Assembly: GCA_023238725.1 (NCBI GenBank)
Contig: CM041538.1
Location: 12,770,880 to 12,834,879 of the forward strand
Reading direction: 5' to 3'
Source: Scortum barcoo
Taxonomy: Eukaryota > Chordata > Actinopteri > Centrarchiformes > Terapontidae
DNA length: 64,000 nt
Positions 26,801-41,370 of this stretch are shown here, in pieces; the first letter of the stretch is position 1; each line of letters begins with the position of its first letter. Both the position numbers and the translations under genes were made by a program. The notes under the pieces were generated by a model. That model saw only the letters and a list, made by a program, of their open reading frames with translations, ran no database searches and was not told where the DNA came from.

Positions 26801-29800
26801 GTATTAAATGGAGTGTTTTTTAAATTTTCATATTAAATCCAGAACGTCAGGCCCTAAAAAAACATTGTGACTCATAGAGCGGATAAACATGAAAAAATAA
26901 TTTATCACAACGCGTGCGGTCACTGAACATTAATACCACATCTCATTGATGAGAAAGACACACTCTGGAATTAGAGTTCAGCTGTGAACTAGGTGAAGGA
27001 ATACAATGTAGGCATGAAGATAATGTCTTTATAAGATGTCACATAGCTCACACTGGAACAGAAATAATGAAAGCAGACATGCTCTTGCCTTACACTTTAT
27101 GTAAATGGTCCTAATATATGTGGGAAAATAAAACTTTCCTCAGAAAGCACTGGGTAGGACCATTTCACTCTTCATGTTGACATCACTATAGATATCCATC
27201 CTAATTGCAATCAGTTATGACTCATTTGATTGCTGTTCATGTTGTGCTATGATGTATTTATCAGAAATAAAGAATTTGTATGAGAAGAACTCATACAACT
27301 ACTGTAACTTTTGGTTTGCTGTGTAGGATAATGCATCTTACTTGCATCTTACTGAGCAATGTCTGCAGAACAGACAAGCAGTCGTTCTATTACTGGTCAA
27401 CACAAACCAGATAACCACATTCACACTTTACCCTACAGTCAGCCATTTCTGAATACGTTTGGACTGAGGGAGAGTGAATTATTGTTTGGTTACATCATGA
27501 ACGTTGGCACGTTGCTGCTGCTGTAATGTCTTTAGAAAGGCACAGAGCAGAGATACTGACTCAGCTAAAGCAAAATAAACAGTAATGCGTTTTCTTCCAA
27601 ATAAATTCTGCAAGTCAGAATATGTGAGAACCCAAACTAGAGTGACAGGCGTTGAGCAACAAGGTAATCATTACAGTGCTGATCTTACACATCAAAAGCC
27701 AAGCAATGGAGTGTGGGGTACATTTTTAGAAATGTGAGATTGATATCTACCTGTTATCACCGCGCCAGAAAAATGCCACAATATAATTTCAAAGCCTAAG
27801 GGTCCTCCAGGGAAGGGGAAAAAAATGAATAAAAAGTAATGATAACAAGAGTGCCTCCAATATTTCACAAGTAGGAGCCTGGAAACATTTCAAAATTGGT
27901 TGCTGGCTCTTTTTAATAATTCACATTTAAAGCAAACAATAATTCAGTGTTCGTGCTCACAGGCAAGGGTAAATGAGGACAAAACTAACCAAAGAACAGC
28001 CTCATTCAACAGTTTGTAATTGTATGGTGGCTACTGTTTACATATTTAAGTAGTTTAAAATGTGCCCACATCGTGATACAGATCATCTGTAAAGCACCCA
28101 CGGTTATTAAAGTTAATGCAGAGACTTTTGGTATTTTAGTTACTCATGCTTTGAAGTGGGTAAACACTATGGGATTCCCGTATCACCCGGAAGAAAACAG
28201 AAAAAAAAAAGGGACAGGACTTGCACCTAGAGTCACTGTGATGTAGGACATTACACAATTTTAAACTGCAAAGCATGGGGCCCACTCATGGAAGAACAAG
28301 CATGATGTATGAGTTGGCCAATTATGAACATACAGTCGATTTGTGGAACATCGCTCTCTCCCATTGATTTGTGCTTTTTTTATCTGTTTGTTGTTTTAGT
28401 TACAAATCCTCCAGATTAGCTGGTAATGAAAAAAAGCTGACAATCCCGCTCAGAAATGGGGACGAAAGGAAATGCGGATGGGAAATGTGAGGTAGGCCCA
28501 CGCCCTTGAGTATAATGCCTCAGAAATGGACTTTATGGCCATTACCAGTCCCTAATTTGATTCCACTGTACGATCCGGAACAATCAGGACCGAGCTTGTC
28601 TATAAGGATGACTGGTTAAACCCAGCCAACGGAAAAGTCAGCAACATGGAGACGACGCAAAAACAAGCTCGCTCCGACCCCGCGTAGGTCGGTTAAAACA
28701 TCAGGAGGAAACAGACCTGACAATGCGCGCACCTGTGGCCTCCAAAATGGAAAAAGGCAGGGAGAAATGCAGAGAAAACCTCCACTTCCCACTAAAAATC
28801 TCCCCACTAAAATCCACTACATCACAATTAATAGAACTATCTCGCAGCAGAGAGGTCCACATAGCAGTGCAATATGTGAATCTCTTTGTAGCTAGTTAGA
28901 ACATGATGGAAACTTGTTCCTCATCCTCACTACCGTGGCCAGTTTAACAGCTTTTCCATGGGAACGCTCCCCAGTATACCCCGGCTGCCGGAAGGGAGCC
29001 AAGAGATGCAGGGTTTAAATGTGGGCTAGGGCGAGCCTCCATTAAACTGGTGATCCCAGCATGGCGGTAAACCTCGGTGTGCTTCACTCCTTCCAACTGT
29101 AAAAGCCTGGTTAAGGCGTCAGGCCTGGCTAAGCAGAGACAGCCCTCTGCCCCACCCTGGCCAAACACTGTACATCCAACCTGATGTTAAAGCTGGGGCA
29201 AAATGCTCTCCTTTCAATCGATCTCCTCTGTAGGTTCAGCTTTCCAAATATGAATAAAAATGGATGAAAGTGTACTACAATCAATCTGGACAAACAACAA
29301 AGGAGAAAGTTTATCATGCTTACCTTTCACTCCCTGCCATTACCTTGTTTTCGGTGCTGCTCCTTCATCCAGGTAACAGCAGCAGTCAATACGTGTTTTA
29401 GTCATATAGCACTTTCAATGTTAACCTCAGGAAAAAATATAAGGGTGTACATGTTTTCCAATTGCAAGGTGCATGTTTAAAGACTTTGTGTTACCTTTAA
29501 ATGCAGCGTTTACACTGTTGAGCTTGTCTTTAGCGTTACGTACACGGCTCTGTCCTTTCTTTCTCCACCACAGCTTCAGAAAGTCGAAGGCAGGGCTGCA
29601 TAATCACGTCATCAATCACAGAATTTGTTGTCCTCCTCTGAAAGAGACATCAGTTGTCTTAAATTCAAACTGAACTTTAAGTATTCAACATTTTGGAGAG
29701 CTTGTTGTATTAATAGTTCCTTATTTCAGAGTGGAACCTCCATACTGTGTCATGTATAAAGAAATGAAGTTAGCGAAGACGTTCATCTTTGATATGTTAG

Positions 29801-32800
29801 CTAGGACTAGCTAGCTCGCTTAAATTCTGAATTGGTTAGCCATACACTCTTTAAAACAGCATAAAAGCATTAAACACACGTTTTTAACACTTAGCTTTCA
29901 AGTGACTCCAAGTTGTCTTCTTGAAACATTTGTGTTTTCTCAGCTAGCTTAGGTTAGCTAGCCCCCAAATGTCTTGAACTCACCTGTTTTTTGTTTTTTT
30001 GTTTTTTCGGTTAGCAGCTTCTGTGGAGCCTGTGTTTTCACTGTGTGACCTCTGTGATACGTCATGCACATCACATGCTCGCTGCTGATGGTGAGCAATA
30101 AGGTAAGCTCTAATATTAAAGCATTCCCAAAAAAAACACAGCTAAACTTTTTTGCTTTGTTTTTTTTCCTGCTTCTCTGTGATTCTTTGCAGAAAAATTC
30201 TGAAACCAAAGCAGAGAATTTTTTATTGTTTCTTTTTCTACACGGCCCATCACATTGCTTTCATTTAGAACCACCATTTTTGTCATGATTACGTCACGAT
30301 GGTGGCTAGTAGCGAAACACAAATTTCCCCATATTGTAGTAAGCTAAATAACCTGCTACAAATTAAATTGAGCCAATACAGCACAGCAAGATGACAGAAA
30401 TAAAGTCTATGAAGAAAAAAAATGCTTTTAAAAACATGCAGACAGCGTGTTTTGCTTGTTGGTGTTGAGTAACAACAGGTCTATTCGAATGGTGCTACAC
30501 ACAAATCACAGACAGACAACCCCTCTTTCCTACTGAGCTCTCCTTCTTATACAACTTATAAACATGACTACATGTCTTGTCCTGCACTGAGTGAACCACC
30601 GAGTGCACTTTTTTCTAGTTCGCGGGCCAGAGAGCTGATTAGCTCCTCGTTTGCAGCATATTAAACAACTTATAAACTCACCTGCAAATGTCACTCACAA
30701 ATCAGTCTGTTTAGAAGATGCTGGTGTTGCCCTTCCTCTTCAATTTTGTGCTAACACACTGTCTGCACACTGTTTTTCACTGCAGAGGCAGATGAATGAA
30801 TGTGTTGGACTCTTGAATAAACTATCAACATCAGTAATGCTTGCAGCCTCCTGCTCGTGTTCCTTGTCATGTTATGCGAAGAGCAAAAAAAATATGACTG
30901 ATTTCAGCTCTGTCCTGCTGCCTCTTGAAATATTTTTCCTGATTGTTGTGGTGAGTGGTGTCTCCCGCAGTTTATCTCTTTAACTGATAACTTAATTATA
31001 ACCATTTCTATTTACTGTGGAGTGTCCCACAGCTGTGAGTGTGACTTTGTGCAGAGTTATTAATATTTACTGCCAAGTTCATTGAACCACTCATAGTTAC
31101 AACCCCACCCCAGTTTGCCACACTGGCCCTAGACTCTAATCCTAGATGACCTCACTTGATGGCATGTTTGTGGTTATTAGTCCATATAATGGCCCCAATT
31201 AATTTGGGTGGGGGAAATTTGTGATTCAGTATAGGCCAGTCAGATAAAACAACATAATGTCTGTGGAAGAACACTGACCACTCTGTCTGGAACTGCCTTT
31301 GACCTCTGAATTATAATACAGAGAGAGAGGTCGCCCAGAGGTTATGGTGCAGTTCACTCACAGCTAGTCTATAGTATGTGACAGGAGTTTATGAGAGCGG
31401 TGCTTAATGCTGCTTGACAGCGGCCTGAGTTTTCCTTTAATGTGGCAAGTCAGACGCCCTTCCACAGCGCTTGGGTTACTGTCTTCTATCCTCTCTCATT
31501 TTAGGCTGAGCTGTAAAGGCGTACAGGGTGAAAAAAGATCTTTATTGCATTAGCTCCTGACTGTAAAGTTAACTGCCATAAGGCTGCAGACTTTTTCTCA
31601 GGCCAACAGGTTTCTCTTGATGCGTGAGGAGAGGATCCCACACTCCTGCCTCGTCGATGCACGGTGCCTTTGTGTAGATCCATGCAAAGGTAAATGAGGC
31701 ATTCATTCTGGTAAATTGTGCAATTAAATACAATAAACTGCATTGCATCTGTAAGGTCATAAGATGAAATCCATGCATATTAAATGAAACCTGAGTTTAC
31801 GAGCCAAATCCAGACTCCAAAACAATTTGAGCGTGTTTTGTTCACCAACACAAACGCTCGCTCCACCAAAGAACACAAAAATTACAGAATATGCAAATCC
31901 CACACATATTGTAAATATAAAGAGTCTGTATTTTGCTCTGCGCTAACTTGCTCATTATAGATCTGTGTGGCCTTTGCGCAGGTCTACCTAACTTGACGTC
32001 AGAAATCACCCACTAAATAGGAGGCACATGGGAATTGGGAGTGAAGGTTATTTTGAAAACCCCATGGCCAGACTGGCTTGGTTTGTCTGATTTGGGCTGG
32101 ACCTCACATGGTCACCACACCACTTGTCAAATGTTTCATCTGGTTTGAAATTGCTTTGGTGTGCAAGTGGCTATCACAGCTCCAAGTGGCAGCTAGACTC
32201 CTAAATGCAGGTTTCAGTGAAAGGCAAAGCCATAATGGCACCTCATTTCCAGTCAGCTGGAACATTTTCTTACTTTTCCAACGGGGAGAATCTGGCAATC
32301 CAGTATCTGGCACTGTAGGTTATGGTGACATGTAGAAAAAAATCTTTCAGTGGTATTATCAATGAAAACCTCCATTACTCTCACTGACTGATTGTAATCG
32401 GTGTCTTTTAACATGACTGCACGGTGAACATATTCTCAGACACTGAGGACACAAGGAGAACCTTTTATTCTATGTGACTTAATGTTTCCCTCTAAAATGC
32501 CCTTGGATTTTTTTATGCTGCATTTAACAACAAAAGTTTGAAAATCACCATCTTTAGCTGGGGGACTGCCCGTTGTTCCAATATCCCGTTAGTCCTACTG
32601 AGATATCGTTCAGCAAAACACCAGCCTTTTTAAATGCTTGGTGTTTTTTGAGGACTATATAGTAGATAATGATGAGTTAAGAACAGACTGGGAGACAGGA
32701 TTTTAATGAATCACTACGCAATGATCAGTTCAGAAATGTCTGCTATTGTAACATCCAATTGGTCCGGCGGCCCAATAGTCAGAAAAATAGCTTGTTGGTT

Positions 32801-35370
32801 CAAGCATGTTCAAAGTCTGGTGTTTTGATAAATGATACCTGATGGCCACAGTCAAGTGATTAAGAATACAGCTTCTTAATACAGAGCCATTGGTTATGAA
32901 ATTAAGGTAGAAATAAAACAGGCTCAGATTAGAGGGTTTCAGTGACCATCAGTTAATGCCTACTTACTTTTGAACCTGCCAGTAGCGCTGAACGGATAAG
33001 TCATTTATTCATATAGCTGATCAACCAAAATGACGACATCAGGAACCTTTAGTCTGTTTTTCAAGCAAAAATTCTGAAAATTCTGTTAGTTGAGATTCTC
33101 AAGTGTAACATCTTTTCTTGTCGAATTTGACAAAACTGAATACTTGCGGATTCTGGGCTGATGGTGTAATGAAATATAAAAATGAATAATTGGATATTAA
33201 ATATAAATATAATATAAATATGGAATGAAATATGGAATAGGAAGAGGCCACAGGGGTCAGTATGTTTGAGTTTATATTAAATGGGATAAAGCATGAAGAA
33301 GCACTGGTAATGTCCCTATAGTTAGTTTAAAAAGCAGATGAGGTATTTGTAAATCTGTTTTAGGCCCTTTTCAACAGCGACTTTTAATACCTGGGTTTTC
33401 ATTATTCTATAAAAACACTGGTAAATTGTCCTGTCTAAGAGTCTTTGCTTGTTGACTCATTTAAAGCATCCTCCTGGGTAGAAACGTCATCTAGATGCCC
33501 TTAAACCCTTCACCAAGCCTTTGAATTTCCTTTGTGGTCATCCTGACACACATTCCTCGTTGTTTTTCAAGTGGAGTAAAGTAGTGACCTCACGTGAAGT
33601 GTCTGCAGCTCTGGAGCTGATGTTGGGTTACATCACTCTCTTAATGCAGTTTGTCTTCAGACATTACGACAAGCGTGACTTAAAATATTTCCTCTCAGGA
33701 GAAGAAGTTGTTTTTTAGCCACAGGTCAAGTACTTGTATCACACCTCTCTGTCTTGACTGGCTCTATTTTTCTCCTTTAATGACACAGTGTTGCGTGGAA
33801 ATGTGGATCAATAGTGCTTGAGAAGGGAATAAACTCACTTGTGTACCACAAAATTTGGGGTCAAGGGTGTGGCCTTCCAAAAACACCCACTGCCTTTATT
33901 TTAGACCTCTCTGTAAGTAATGGTTAAAATGAACACCAATTAAATTATGCTGTACAGGAAGTGTTTGATGGAATAGTCAAACATATACTACCTAGTTGTC
34001 TATGAGTATAATTGTATGTACCCTGCTCTACTCCACTAATTATAGGATTGTGTTTCAGTGGAGTGTAGTTCAGCACAGCACGTGTCATTCTCTTGAGCGC
34101 AGATAAAATGGCTGCTAATACTTGCAAAACCATGAATGACATATTTTACATCCGCGTGACTCACTGTGAGTTTTAAAAGCAATTACTCATAAATTAAATA
34201 TTGGGGAAATACTGTTCTCAAATAAAAAAAATAATTAGGGAAACAGTGTGTTACAGTGTTTTTGTGCTTCTAGCAATAGGACACTTCATTTACAGTCAAG
34301 CAAATTATTTGGAACACGGTCCAAGATTATATATCTGCGATGAAACGTCCTGTTTCCATGTGGTTTTGTCACAGCTCGTGCCACCCAAACCCCAAACATG
34401 CGTTTTTCCACATGGTTTGAAAAACACAAGTGACACACCAGTGTTAGAGTGGCTTAGAAAAACATTTCTGCCACCAAGTATGTGTGGCGATGCTGTGAAC
34501 ACTGGAATAAATGCGCTTCAAACAGTCTGGATATTATTCACTTTTATGATTTTAATAGTACTGGTAACAGCAGTGGCAGCAATAATGATGGGGGTGATCT
34601 TGAAATCTGAATTATTATTATGATGATTGTTGCTATTTTTTTTTTTCTTTTTTAGATATTGCCACAAGGAGAAACATGTTGTCACGCTGATATCATTGGC
34701 CCAGTATTTGCGGATGTTAGCAATTTGTGCATGCGGACTTACAGTCATTTCAACTGCTAAACACAAACCCAGTAAAATAAAAGCCAGACAGCATCTCTTG
34801 TGGTCCAGAAAACAAAATATCTGTGCAAGAATAGCTTTTGACCTAAGAGCGCCTTTCATATGTTCTTTCTTCGTGCCTCCAGATTGGAGTGTTTTTCAGA
34901 CTGAGGCAATATGCCATGAGAGTGAAAAATTACACACGGGCAACAACGTGTGGAGTATTTTTAGCTCAAGAGTTATATATATGAACAGTGGGCTAAACTG
35001 ACACGTCATTAAAAGCAGTGCAGCATTTGGTTAAATCGAAATCACAGACATTGTTACCTGCTCAGATGTTTTTTGGAGGTTGGTCATGGTTATACAAGTG
35101 CAACGCCGTAGCTGTTTGATGATATCATGAGATGTTATTGAGTTGTCTGTAGATGACTGGACTTTTTCCGCTTTTTGGTCACCTCGATGTCTGCTCAAAA
35201 ATCATGAGTATATTTTGGTTATGGAATTACAATAAAGTACAAACACAAGCGCATGTTTTGGAATGGGCAATAAAACTCCATTGTTCATATGACTATATTC
35301 CACTTGTGGCTTCTTCCTCCTTTGTAATTGGCTTCATGCATGACCAACGCTGAACAATATTTTGGAGGGA
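26801..35370. other. intergenic, no confident gene
   Basis: Two somewhat GC-richer patches (28.4-28.8 kb and 28.9-29.2 kb) have no recognisable exon. At 29.79-29.96 kb there is a cluster of GCTAGC-type palindromes. CRE-like motifs occur at about 30057 (TACGTCA) and 30291 (TTACGTCA). The open frame 34201-34623 (+, 140 codons) reads as two hydrophobic segments around a Cys-containing stretch but has no ATG near its start. No RNA gene was found. Confidence 0.5.
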
Positions 35371-35377
35371 TTCCACC

Positions 35378-35812
35378 TTGCTAAAGGAAAATCCATCTGT
35401 CAAGCTGCTGCACCTGCATTACTGGGTCTCTCACATACAGTATAACAGTATCCTTGAGATGCATCAAACCATGTATTCTGGTAAAGGACAGTCCAAAGAT
35501 CCAGGCATCCTTATCCTCCATGTTGGGGGCAGTCCCATTTCTGCTTTGATAGTGACTTTTATTAGAGCTTCATCCAGTTTATTATCCTGCTTGAGAAGAA
35601 CTTGGGTGATTTTTGACCAAAGAACAATAAATGTTGGCACCACACAGCCAGCTGTTAAAAAGGCTTACCCCACACAAACCGCCGGCTTAGTGAGAAATAA
35701 TACAACCACTAATAAAGACTCAGTAGTTGAGGGGAAGATGGACTGGTTCACTGCTGAGAGAGGACAATGGCGTCAGACTTTAAGGCCTGTTTTGTACCAG
35801 CTGGAGAGATGA
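35378..35812 (+). pseudogene. open frame with possible SGNH-like retroelement remnant
   Basis: This 144-codon open frame has no ATG at its start. The segment PGILILHVGGS...LIVTFIR...VIFDQ resembles the 'LILHxGGND' SGNH-hydrolase-like domain found in coding remnants of some fish retroelements, but the expected Asn-Asp after GG is absent and the rest does not align by eye. It has no splice context and no partner domains. Weak call; chance is the main alternative. Confidence 0.22.
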
Positions 35813-38800
35813 GTGGTTTGGGGTGTGTGGAGTATCTGAAGATAAGTCAAGCGCCGGATGCTAAAACTGAGAGAAAGTTGTTAATATGTAAAGTTTGTAG
35901 CAAAAATATATTATATACACTTGTTTCATAAGATTTACTAATGTAAACAGGGTTATGTGAAGTGAAAAAATCCTCTATCTGAATATTTGTGCGCAGTTAA
36001 TTCACTTCATATTTCTGTGCACAAATTCACTCTCTATACTCTCTGGAGGTCATATGTCACTGCTCTCTGATCAGCTATGGGAACTGCAATTTGGTAGTTG
36101 ATACAGATGTGGATTTTTTTCACCCCTTCCCAAAAACTCAGAGGAAAAAATATTTGTACTTGAGCGATCGAGACAATTTTTTTTCATTTCACGCAACCTT
36201 GTTTACATTCATAAAGAGTTTTTTTTTTTAAAATAAAGTATGCTAAACTTCGTTCCACAGTGAAGCAATTCTGAGATTTCTTACGTCATAAAATCTGCTA
36301 GCTAAAAATAATGGAACAAAACATCAGATTGAGCAGGCAAAACCAGTCTCCTGAGAAAAAAGGTAATTCATGCCACTGGTATGTGTGTATACATGAGTCT
36401 TATGTATCCAGCCCCTGCCATTGAAGGCAAGCCTGATGTTGGCACATGCGAAAGCCTTCAGAGCACTTGTGTAAAAAGCATTAAAATTCCCCATGCAATA
36501 AAACCGTTATTTATAGGACCGTAACAGCCTTGTAGTTTGTCTTACACAAACCCCAGAGGAGGAACCAAGACACTCAATCCTCCCGTAGACACTCACTGCG
36601 AAGGCTACTGCAACACATGGCCCCTCCGCTGGTTTGCATAGCCTCCCAATGCAAACCAGTCACATGAAAGCCAAAAGATTTATTGAAAATTAAGCGGATA
36701 AGAATTTGCGGCAAAAAGGCAAAGCGAGAACGGCATGAAACAAAAGGACAGAGCAAAGTAGGTGCCCCTTAGTAACCCGTGTGATGTCATCTGGAAAAGT
36801 GTGTAACATTGTTAAACTGAAAAAAAAGACAAACTTGTGACACAACACTTGCAGCATGAAGAAAGAATGTGTCACTCACTCGTTAAATTTCAAAATAAAG
36901 GAATTAGCAATCAGGGAAAAATGCTGTGCAGAAAACAGAGAGGTCGTCACGGACCCGAGGTCAGCAGAGTTCAGCAGCTCCACGGTGTTGTTGTTGTGTT
37001 GCTGTGAAGAGTGAAGTTGACGACGGATTTATAAAGATTTGGAGTGGCATCCTCGGCTCCCTCTCACTACAGGTACATCGGCATGTAAGTGGGATTTTCC
37101 AGCTGCAGTTCCTGAAAGGGGCAAACCCTCAATTAGTTCATTGAAAGAAGTCAATGAGACCTCTTTTCGTCCTTAAGTATGGGAAACAAAAGCATCTCTC
37201 CTGACGATGGCTGGCACTGCAGCACCCTGCTGCCACAAAAAGCTGAGAGCACGGAGTCTGTCATTTTTGGAAAAAATCTTGATGACAGGGCAAGCCCAGG
37301 TCTGGAAACTTGCACTTGAACATATCAGAATCCTTCCTGGGCCTTTGAGTCCAACTTTCCCGCTCGCTCGCCACAAACATACAGTACGGGCATCAGTAAG
37401 TTATGATGTGGTGCCCGACAAACTGTTAGTTTTCACTGCTTATTCTTGCACAAAAGAGCAACACACTTCCATACGCAGGTTTGGTGCATAGTAAAATACA
37501 GTTTGGTAACAAAAATGTATTATGTTCAACTCCTGCAGCAGCTCTGGGCTTGTTCTTGAGAAGGATACTTAACTTCAGTCTACTCCCCGTTGGTAGTCAC
37601 AAACTGAAAGGCACTGGGTGAATTATGTCTCATGCGATGTACAGCGGCTATGTGTTTGTGAAAGTAAACGGGTGCGTCTGTGAATGTAGCACCGCTGCGG
37701 CATTACACCAAAGTGTGTCACAGGAGTACATTTGTGTGACTCATGTCAGAGAACGACACACTGTTGGTGATTGAGGAAACAGCTGCCTTTGAAAAACTTT
37801 TTATTTGTTTGTTTTCTTTATAAAAAAAGCAATATCTATGGTTAGCACATGTTGATTTTAGTTTAGTTTAGTCCTGTGTCTGTAAACAACCACAAATGCC
37901 ATGATGACCTAGCCGACCATTAAGAAATGTGAAACATCTTGAGCTGCACACTGTCATTTTACTTTGCTCTAACAGATTTCATTTAAGAGAAATAAGTACA
38001 GTAGTTTCAGGTGAAAGCCATTATTGGGGAAACTGATTGAGCAAGGCACATTACCCTTCAACATCCCCTTTGGAGCTGCTTGAAGCTGCTTATGCGAAGC
38101 AGTGTTTGCCTCTGTGCTGTATTGAAACGGGCAAAGCGTAGGGAAAAAAGAGAGGGCATGTTCAGTAAACATTCACTGAATTAATAAATTCACCTTCAGT
38201 CTGCTGCCTGACGTGAGGCCTTTTGTCCTTACAGACCCAGTTCGTGAACAAACACATAAATGCAGTTTTCGAAGTTTAATTTTTCTTATGCAATCATTCA
38301 TAGTAAAACCCTGCAGTATTTTCATATCAGTGAATGTCAGGTTTGCCACATACTGTTGCTGACTGAAAGAACACAATAGTGTCTCCCAGCTCACGAGAGG
38401 TTGTCAGTCTATTGTTGTAGCGGCTGGTTGCTCTTTCCTGGGAAAATTCTCCCCGGCTATATATTCCTGGGCATAGAGAGACGAATAGAGGAGGAACGGG
38501 GTCTTTGGTATGAGCAGTGGTAATCAGAGTGCCAACCACTACAGTTCAGACTTAATCAAAAGGCTACAAAAAAGAGACAGTGTTGTACTCACAGCTCCTC
38601 TCTTGGACATGAATTGCAGAAACACCAACCGCTAAAAAACTAAGAAAATATTAAATATGAGTGTGAGAGAGATGAAAAGAAGAGACCTTGGGGTGTTTTT
38701 AGGACCCAGTAGATATAACAGCTCTGACAGTTCAGGTGGTGAAAGGACAGAATGTGTTCTTTGCTCTGAGCGCGTGTTTGTGTGTGTGTCGGGGTGAAAG

Positions 38801-40280
38801 TAGTACACTCGGCCGGTGAGTGATGTTGGCCTGTGACAGCTGTGAATATCAGGTATTGTCCAGTTGAAATGATGATGGATGATGTTTCTCCCCCGCAAAT
38901 CGCTGCAGAAAACAACTAAAACTTGCACACCTTCTCAATTCAGAAGCAAAATTTGGAGTTTACATACGAAGCTTTCACACAGTAAGTTTGTGGGGTGATA
39001 CGCAGAATATTTTATGTTTTTTTCCTTTCTTAAAGAAATCTGCAAACTCACAGTCAGTTCTTTACAAGCTTTAACACATGCAGTAAATGACTATTGTCCA
39101 CATCAGTCGGGCCCTGCTGTGCAACCAAAGGGAGAGAGCAGTGCATGTTGGGAAGACTGACATTAATGCGATGGCTGCTGTGTTTCATGCAAACCTTTTC
39201 CATACAGTTCAGTGCAAATCCAGCACACTTTCCAGATGCAAGTTTAATGCTGGTAGAGCTCTGTTTACAAGATAAATATGATGCACCACACCGAAAATCA
39301 GGGATTTATTGATTGTCTTCCATCACATTTTATGAGCCTGATCTGCTTCACTAAGCCTTTTGGGGATTTTAAATGCACTCGTGATTTTCCGTGAATAATG
39401 ACTTATTTTCACGGGACAGTATTGATCCAGTAAACATATGACTGTGAGGGGTATTCAATTTTTCGGCACAGCAAATACTGCCACTGTGTGTTCCAAAACG
39501 GACGGTGCTGCCTGAGATTGCAGCTCCTCTCTGCAGGGCCCACACTGCTCCAGAATCAGCCCACGCTACAAAAAATATCAGTTTTTACTGCCTTTTTAAT
39601 TTCACCTAAAAAATACATTTTTTTCCTTCAACCAAGTGAAACAACCTGTCTGTAGGGTGAATGATGATTTTGCACTGATTAACATGCCAACATTACAAAC
39701 AATTGGGATTACCTCAAATTAAAAAAATAAGTCAAGATACATCTCATGAAATTAGATCACACTATAATATTAAATGCTATTAAGTGTCATCGGGTAATGG
39801 AGCATTCATGTCAGGCTCAACACTATATTAGACGATGACTCTAAGTTGCATCTTCTTGTTATTAAGGTGGTAAAACTGTATATGCTCTATGTTAAATTGT
39901 TCTCTCACATACCTCTTTAGTGCAACAAAGATTTTTTTTCCCAAAAAAGTTCCTTATAACCTTCAAATGAAGAGATAATCTTAGAATATTAAAAAAAGAG
40001 ATTCTTTAAAGCACTGAGGTAATCTCAGCTCTTTTATAATATCTAATCTTTTTCATGGTCATGTAGCACCGATATAATTTATGGAAGCTTTTTATAACAC
40101 CAGACTTTAAAAGGCACTGTTCATGGCCTTTGTTGTGCAGTAGAGGAACTAGGAAATGATCTAATATAGTATAAGACAGGACAGTTTGGAGAACAATACA
40201 GCAATAAATATTCTGGGTAAAGGCTGCAGAAGTCACTATTATTTATTCAAGTGTTGTTCCCATCACTATAATATAATACA
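35813..40280. other. intergenic, no gene seen
   Basis: Short unrelated ORFs only. A GT-rich patch lies near 38776-38788. I found no mobile element that I could name. Confidence 0.55.
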
Positions 40281-40289
40281 ATGAGGTTA

Positions 40290-40720
40290 CTAACAAAGGG
40301 AGTCCTCCTTTTTGAGTGTGGGCAGGTGGCTGTCTGGACGCAGGCACGCGCACTAATCCACGGAGACCTCAGTCCAAACAGCGGCAATGTGAGGCAGATC
40401 CTCAGAGGAGCCTCAGCGTGTCTGTTTGGCTCTCCCTCGGGCACCTGGTGCGACGGGACAGGTCGGGACGAAACCAACACCTCGACAGGTCTCCAAGACC
40501 CACAAGGCACGTCCGCGAATCACGTGCGGACTCATGATGTACGGGATTTTGCGCAAAATGTCCTCCGCGGCGAGACACATTAATGATCCCTTTATAATGA
40601 GGCGGCCTGTTTAATGTGATCCATAATAATAATGATCCATTTAGCTGCGCGCCTCGGCGGCAGATGTCACCGCTCTGCGCAAAGTCAGTTTTCCGCCAAT
40701 CTCTTTGCGCACAGATGCGT
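40290..40720. promoter_or_regulatory. CpG-richer block about 1 kb upstream of nppc
   Basis: This stretch contrasts with its AT-rich surroundings. It has many CpGs, a CACGTG E-box core (near 40522), GCGCAAA repeats and the paired motifs CATTAATGATCC and AATAATGATCC. Several ORFs on both strands overlap here only because stop codons are rare in GC-rich DNA. A distal promoter or enhancer of nppc is the likeliest role, inferred from position. Confidence 0.35.
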
Positions 40721-40765
40721 AAATCTGATACAGTGGGTTGAATCACAAAGTTAATCACTTTGACG

Positions 40766-40802
40766 GTATCCATTTAACAGCTTCATGCTGTTAAATGGAT
40801 AC
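40766..40802. repeat. perfect 16-bp inverted repeat (hairpin)
   Basis: GTATCCATTTAACAGC (40766-40781) is followed by a 5-base spacer TTCAT and then its exact reverse complement (40787-40802). The arms are perfect. It is too short for a normal pre-miRNA and lies about 600 bp upstream of the nppc TATA box. Its role is unknown. Confidence 0.95.
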
Positions 40803-41370
40803 GACGTGTTTCTTGAAAATAAATGACATATCCACGTATTTTGTAGCGCAACTTCGCTTCACAGCTTCTTTTTTATTCAAGGTGCGTTCACTGGAGTGTT
40901 TATTGTGAAAATGTCACTTGATCGCGGAGGATTCCTGAGACTTTCTCTGGAAATGAGTTCAATTCTTTATTTCCAGGGGCAGGATTTGAATGTTCACTCC
41001 TTCTTCTAAAGAAAATAGTTGTCAGTTGCACTTCTCTGTGCAGAATGTATGACTTGTTAAGATGTTCCGCAGGGCAGGCGGCTGGCATCTCTCAGGTCAC
41101 GTCCCTGCCAAAGTCGCTCTCCGGGCTCTTTACGCGCAGCCTTTGAAACCACCTTCGATTTCAGCCGCTGCCTCTCAGCCAGAGGTCTAAAAGTTAAAGG
41201 ACTGTGCATTTCGATCGCTCGTAGCCTCATCTCATTTCCCTCCCCTAACACCACCAAAGCCCCGATGACCGGAGCTTGTATCATTTAATTAATCCCTGGC
41301 ATGACGTGCTCAGAGGCAGGTAGAGAAAACAGGGAGTTGGCGAGGAAGGAGGACCATTACGCAGGTTGTC

